A stretch of DNA of 64,000 bases from Klebsormidium nitens (Eukaryota; Streptophyta; Klebsormidiophyceae; Klebsormidiales; Klebsormidiaceae): positions 82,228-146,227 of the forward strand of contig DF237152.1 of assembly GCA_000708835.1 (NCBI GenBank), written 5' to 3'. A program made the position numbers and the translations under genes. How positions within the stretch are numbered: the stretch's first letter is position 1; the number at the start of each line of letters is the position of its first letter. Positions 60,201 through 64,000 of this stretch are shown piece by piece. A model generated the notes under the pieces. The model was not told where the DNA came from and searched no databases. It saw nothing but the letters and a program-made list of their open reading frames with translations.

Positions 60201-62881
60201 TGCAGTCAGCTTGAGCTGGAAGCCTCCGAGACTTACCAGCGGGTTTTTACAGAAGCGGCCGTCCTTAAGGGCGTCGCACACGACGAGGACTGGGTCCACA
60301 CTGCACACAGAATCGGAGCAAGTGAGCAATCTTCACATGATGCTGCTTCTGCGAAAGACTCCGCACTTTGCTTGACATACTCGCTGACATCACACTCACT
60401 GCAGACGGAACCTGCGATTTGCTTGTGTAGCAAATCTTCTGCAGATGCTAGAAGAGATCGCACCTGCAGCTTGATGAATAGTACAGATCCCCCCCACCAA
60501 CCCCGGCCTATTCTACGTCGAAACTGTAGTTGACACTCTGCCGTGCTCTGACTAGGAGCTATGTCCAGAACCTGCCTCCCCTACAGCGAGACTAGAGTCA
60601 ACACTTTGCCAAAGTTAGAAATAAGTAATACTTCTCTTCTTCAGGAAAACTGCCATGTCAATCAGCAAAAAATACAAAAATGGCCCTGAAATATGGGGCC
60701 ACGTGCCTGAATAATGAGAGCAAAGAAACAAAAAGGCCTCAAGAAGGGCGCCAGAGTAGGGCTCAAGACCTCTAAAGACCTCGAGACCTTTCAATGCTAC
60801 AAGACCTCGAACTTTTACAGAGGTGGTGACGCTACTCACGAGGGCAAGAGCGCGAAGGCACAGAACGAGCTCGCGCGCTCGGTCTGGGGGCACCCGGGCA
60901 GGCCGAGGTTCGACTTAAACCACTGCCGATGCTCGTCAACAAGGGACACAAGAGCAACAGGCGTCTGCAGAGGGGAAGAGCGGGCGGTGAGAACGGGGTA
61001 CTCACGAGGGGAGAATGACGTATTGGCAAAACGACAGCCAACGGGGAACTTCCCTGGGAGCCCCGGCGAAGCCAGTGTTTGATTTCCACTGGGTAATTTC
61101 GGAGTCAGTCAGTGTGATGAGAGACACGGTGGTCTGCAGTAGGGGGAGAACACGCGGTAAGGAGCGGGGGGGCAGTAAGGAGGGGGGAGCAGTCTGTCCA
61201 AGCGCTAAAATCTGCTTCTTGACTATTCCCTCTGCTATTTAGCACCAGTCTGTATCCACGTTCTAGGTCTCTCATCGCTAGGACTCTCTCTTGCCGTCTG
61301 ATTTGAGTCCTAACGGAAGCACCAATGAAGCAAGCATTGCGTCTTTCCTATTTGGAAGGAAGCCAGTGCTCCATTGGAGTGGAAGAATTGCCGTCATGCC
61401 CTTTCTGAGACTGTCAGCTCAAACCGAACGCACTTAGGAAAGCAGACCCGAAACACCCTTGGTGAAGCCCCTAAAGCATGATTCAGCACTTTACCCCCGC
61501 GCTTTGGGGCAAAAAGCTCTCATATCTCAAAAAACTCCACCCTCTGCACCTGATATGGTACTCGAGCACTGAGTGGCAAGAGCCCCAAGTTGTTTGGTAC
61601 ACATTCTTGTCAACCCTCAAGGAGAATAAGACGCTGCTTGCTCACATGGAAGATCATCGACGCAAGGGCGGTGAGTCGATCATACCGGGGCTCTGGCTCC
61701 TGCAAACAGAAGCAAAGCAGCCGAGTCACAAAGAGTATCCCCTTGTCTGGCTGCTGTGGAAAGTGTCAATGAGATCGAGCGGCTGTTTGGAACAGATCTG
61801 GAGTCTCCCAAGAGGAGTTGCTGAGGCCTCTCGTGGCAGCTTCAGATGTTCTCTCCAAGTTGACGAAAGTCTGGCCCTCTCGCACAGAGACCACCATAGA
61901 AAGGTCTTTACACATACTGCCTCTTGAGCATCCAATGAAAATGTGATGGAAAATGTAATGAAAAATGTGATCCATGAGGTATTGGCCTTGACGAGCTCGG
62001 CAGCACATCGACCTAATAAACAGCCCCCACAACGTATGGCATCGATCGGGTGTCTTACCGTGTCTAGGATATTATAGCTCCTCAACACGTTCACGCGAAA
62101 TTCCTCGTTGCTTGGCTTAGGGGCCCCCTGCAGAACCATAACCAGACAGCGGTAAGTCATAACCAGGCAGCGGTGAGTCATAAACAGGCAGCGGTGAGTC
62201 ATATGGTACCAGGCAGCGGTAAATCGTAAACAGGAAGCGGTAAGGCAAAGGAAGAGACTGTCCTCAAGAAAATTTTGACGCGCCATTTTTAATCAGAACT
62301 CAAAAATGACCCGATAAGTAAGTCGAAGGACTTATGAGGGGCACAATATGCTTTAATAGATACCCAAACCCTAATTCAAAGACCCAAAGAAGGCACCATT
62401 CAAGATACAGACGTTTCTTATGCTCAACGCACTTGGGGTTCAGCTGAACTTCGTCGCCCTCTTTCAATGCCAGCGCCGTCTTGAGAGAGTGAAAGATACT
62501 CAAGAACCGCGACGATCGGTGGAAATTTGTTAAAAGCGACTTTCACAACGCCAACTCATTTTCTCCAGAGGCGCACCGCCTCATCGAGCCCCACACCTGT
62601 GGATCATACTCGGACTCTGGCCCTGGTCGCATCACAAATCCCACCGGGCTTGGCCGCCTCGCCGCGGGGCAAACAAATGGATCGTGCTGCAAAGGGCCGA
62701 CGCAAGTGAAGCCAATGCCTGCTGACGTCATGTCTGAGGTGGCAGCGGCCCCCCAGGCGGGGGCGGATGCCACCTTGGTTGCACGAGTGTCATCGCCCGA
62801 GGACGGCCGCTTGACGCCCCTAGAGGAAGGCCCGTTTGCATGCCAAGGCTCCTCGTGCTGGTCTGAAGAGCGCCTCGCCAT
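51256..62881 (-). CDS. Hybrid histidine kinase: GAF, LOV-like PAS, HisKA, HATPase, receiver
   Basis: Two-component sensor of about 1080 residues. Exons (minus): 62881-62597, 62127-62059, 61699-61646, 60964-60840, 60300-60237, 59898-59822, 59475-59391, 59098-59008, 58613-58474, 58016-57826, 57504-57358, 56612-56468, 55871-55732, 55097-54766, 54148-53418, 52792-52474, 51791-51757, 51468-51256. GAF at about 96-253 (SNEEFRVNVLRSYNILDT, LVSLVDEHRQWFKSNLGLPG, IRFYAGAPLVT). LOV-like PAS at about 285-405, Cys325 in GLHCGSLLEG, then ILNYRKDGTPFWNW. A coiled coil leads to HisKA with His439 in FVANISHEIRTPMNAIL. HATPase: RQILTNLLSNSAKFT, RDTGIGIP, GTGLGLAIS. Degenerate receiver (LLVGTRGAFHRMVGSMLRAW). 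True receiver: VVEDN, Asp994 in VLMDVQMP, LTAD, YLSKPV. Probably a soluble light- or redox-sensing phosphorelay kinase. Exon 1 joining to exon 2 is the least certain step. Confidence 0.92.
52250..52345 (-). repeat. 24-bp tandem repeat in kinase intron
   Basis: GTACTCATGGTGTCCAGAAA occurs twice in a row (about 52288 and 52312). It is surrounded by further degenerate TGTCCAAAA words over 52150-52370. Confidence 0.75.
52880..52920 (-). repeat. Decayed copy of kinase exon 16 start
   Basis: On the minus strand, TTGTGTCAG then DCVMCMFHP resembles the real boundary TCTTTTCAG then ERVICVSQP at 52792. It lies about 110 bp upstream of it. Shorter than the other copies, so less certain. Confidence 0.6.
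53660..53764 (-). repeat. In-frame 21-bp coding minisatellite in the kinase
   Basis: Five units of 21 bp encode a 7-residue repeat: ERVSANR, EGVSGNT, EGVSTYG, EGVSAKR, QGVSANG. They interrupt the degenerate receiver domain. Being a multiple of three, the array can change length without breaking the frame. Confidence 0.9.
54240..54660 (-). repeat. Four decayed copies of kinase exon 15 start
   Basis: Real exon start at 54148 encodes GTGLGLAISKDLAERM (ATPase G2 box). Upstream copies begin near 54275 (GMGLGLAISKRLLRLR, acceptor TTGCAG changed to TTGCGG), 54412, 54545 and 54648, spaced about 100-137 bp. Older copies are progressively more diverged. A GGCCTGCACAGG-like tail marks three of them. 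Confidence 0.9.
61006..61133 (-). repeat. Full duplicate of kinase GAF exon 4, open and in phase
   Basis: 128 bp against 125 bp in the real exon (60964-60840); both leave the same phase. Reads TTVSLITLTDSEITQWKSNT and ends CQYVILPS, against TPVALVSLVDEHRQWFKSNL and FCAFALLPS. Both copies have CTGCAG before and GTGAGTA after. No stop inside. It could be an alternative exon or an old duplicate. Confidence 0.8.
62137..62245. repeat. 21-bp minisatellite in first kinase intron
   Basis: Five units of the form CATAACCAGGCAGCGGTGAGT just upstream (in gene sense) of the acceptor of exon 2. On the plus strand every unit carries a GGTAAGT/GGTGAGT donor-like word, but the gene is on the minus strand. 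Confidence 0.85.
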
Positions 62882-64000
62882 GTTTGGCGCCCTTGGGACT
62901 TGTCAGCAGTAAAGTGGCCGAGCTGTGGCGAACAAAGAGACCAATCAGATGGTTGGGAGGATCAAACGGTGCACATGGACCCCACAGTTGATATGAATCA
63001 AAAGTCGAGATGGATCCAGTTTCTAGGTGGTGCATAAGGATCCGTGTCAGGATCTAAAAGCCCCAGGATTTGGACGAACAAGTGGAGAAATATGACAAAC
63101 CCTAAGACTTAGAGTCACAACACAGACAGAATCCCACAGAATACCTGAACATGATTCATTGTCGCCTGGGAACACCTGAGACAGACGTGTTCCCCAAAGC
63201 TGTAGGTTAAATGCTTACTGAATCAGATAAAACATTCTGCTTTATCTGATTATTGTTGAAAACCTTCCCTAGTAAGTTATGATTTCAGGCATGGCAGTTC
63301 ACAGCAACAAGAGTAAGCAGGTCGAACTAGCATCTTGAAGTGCCACAGCAATAAGATACTTTCGAAAATAACTCAGAGCTTGGATCTAAACACTGCACTG
63401 GCCGTTGCTAAAGTTGACCAATGTGGACTCCCTTCATATCATTGACGATGAGATAGCCAACCCAAAATGGGGACCAGAAGTTGATCATGACCAGTAACTT
63501 TGAGCCAATAAGGCATATATTCTTTCCATCTCTCACCAGGGAAGTCTTGCCGCACCCTTTCTTTTCACTTTGCCCCGAAAATTTCCATCGAGGCCATCCT
63601 GAGTCTCTGCTAATCTGCGCCCGCGCTCTTGACGATATCTTTACCAAGGTGGCCTCCCCTGTCCTGAAGTTTCAAACTCGAATGCGAGCTCGATTCGGAT
63701 AGGCAGAGGAACAGAGAATCTCAAGGAGACGGTGCCACGGTCCACCCCTTGCAGCAGTGCAGCCGCCATGCCATGATACAACTTCAATTTACGAAGTCGC
63801 GGCATCAGCCTACACCCCGTTCTAGCCTCTATGTGCGGTCTAGACACGTACCGCCGCCGGGACTGTCACCGGTGCAAGCGCAGCAGATTTAACGGTACAT
63901 AAACTATTGTTACGAGTGTTGAACACCCACGAAAACGTGGAGTCTAGCTTTCTATGTCGTTTGTTTTAGTATCTATCTATCTTTTTTTTTTTTTAATTAT
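62882..64000. other. 5' flank of the kinase gene
   Basis: Presumed promoter side of the kinase gene. Includes an 11-bp inverted repeat (AATCAGATAAA at 63221, TTTATCTGATT at 63241) and a T-run near 63981-63993. No second gene recognised. Confidence 0.45.

Noticed and set aside
62137-62245. CRISPR-like array
   Set aside because: Units are directly adjacent without spacers, and the context is a eukaryotic intron.
63979-64000. Poly-T run as a terminator or retroelement tail
   Set aside because: Too short and at the window edge; nothing upstream supports either reading.

Overview
The window is nuclear DNA of a green-lineage eukaryote, most likely a streptophyte alga or early land-plant relative. 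This rests on very dense introns with GT-AG sites and on plant-type proteins: a plant-style cathepsin B, the B subunit of plant/algal topoisomerase VI, a RecQ4A/BLM-like helicase, and a GAF-LOV-histidine kinase-receiver protein. I could not fix the species from sequence alone. All gene models below were built by joining exons by hand at splice sites with matching reading phase.

Layout, left to right. 519-2956 (+): 3' part of SNF8/VPS22 (ESCRT-II); its 5' exons lie outside the window. 3948-5966 (+): two-exon MYND zinc-finger protein. 12049-7615 (-): cathepsin B-like protease with signal peptide, propeptide and full catalytic triad. About 12.6-26.1 kb (+): a RecQ helicase of about 25 exons with helicase core, zinc domain, winged helix and HRDC. 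It is divergent from the protease, and a 355-bp inverted-repeat element sits between the two. 30318-27670 (-): unrecognised four-exon protein with a hydrophobic C-terminus, divergent from 30954-35812 (+), a glycine-rich protein with two CCHC zinc knuckles and two possible C-termini. 46359-37169 (-): complete 18-exon TOP6B. 62881-51256 (-): 18-exon hybrid histidine kinase of about 1080 residues (GAF, degenerate LOV/PAS, HisKA, HATPase, pseudo-receiver, receiver). The stretches 26.1-27.6, 35.8-37.1 and 46.9-51.2 kb hold no gene I recognise and look more AT-rich and repeat-derived.

The genes do not form a pathway; they are independent housekeeping and signalling loci. Two head-to-head pairs (protease/RecQ and the four-exon gene/CCHC gene) share short intergenic regions that are probably bidirectional promoters.

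The most striking signal is structural. In six genes, at least twelve exons have one to five tandem, partly decayed copies of their boundary (exon end plus adjoining splice site) inside the neighbouring intron. Copies of exon 5' ends with the acceptor lie upstream of the real exon. Copies of exon 3' ends with the donor lie downstream. Units are spaced about 55-240 bp apart. One copy, in the kinase GAF domain, is a full exon duplicate that is still open, keeps the same phase and has both splice sites. Further points of interest are two short inverted-repeat elements that share a G-rich core but have different terminal repeats, a perfect 35-bp-arm hairpin in a RecQ intron, and a LOV domain that keeps its cysteine but has lost the conserved flavin-contact glutamine.
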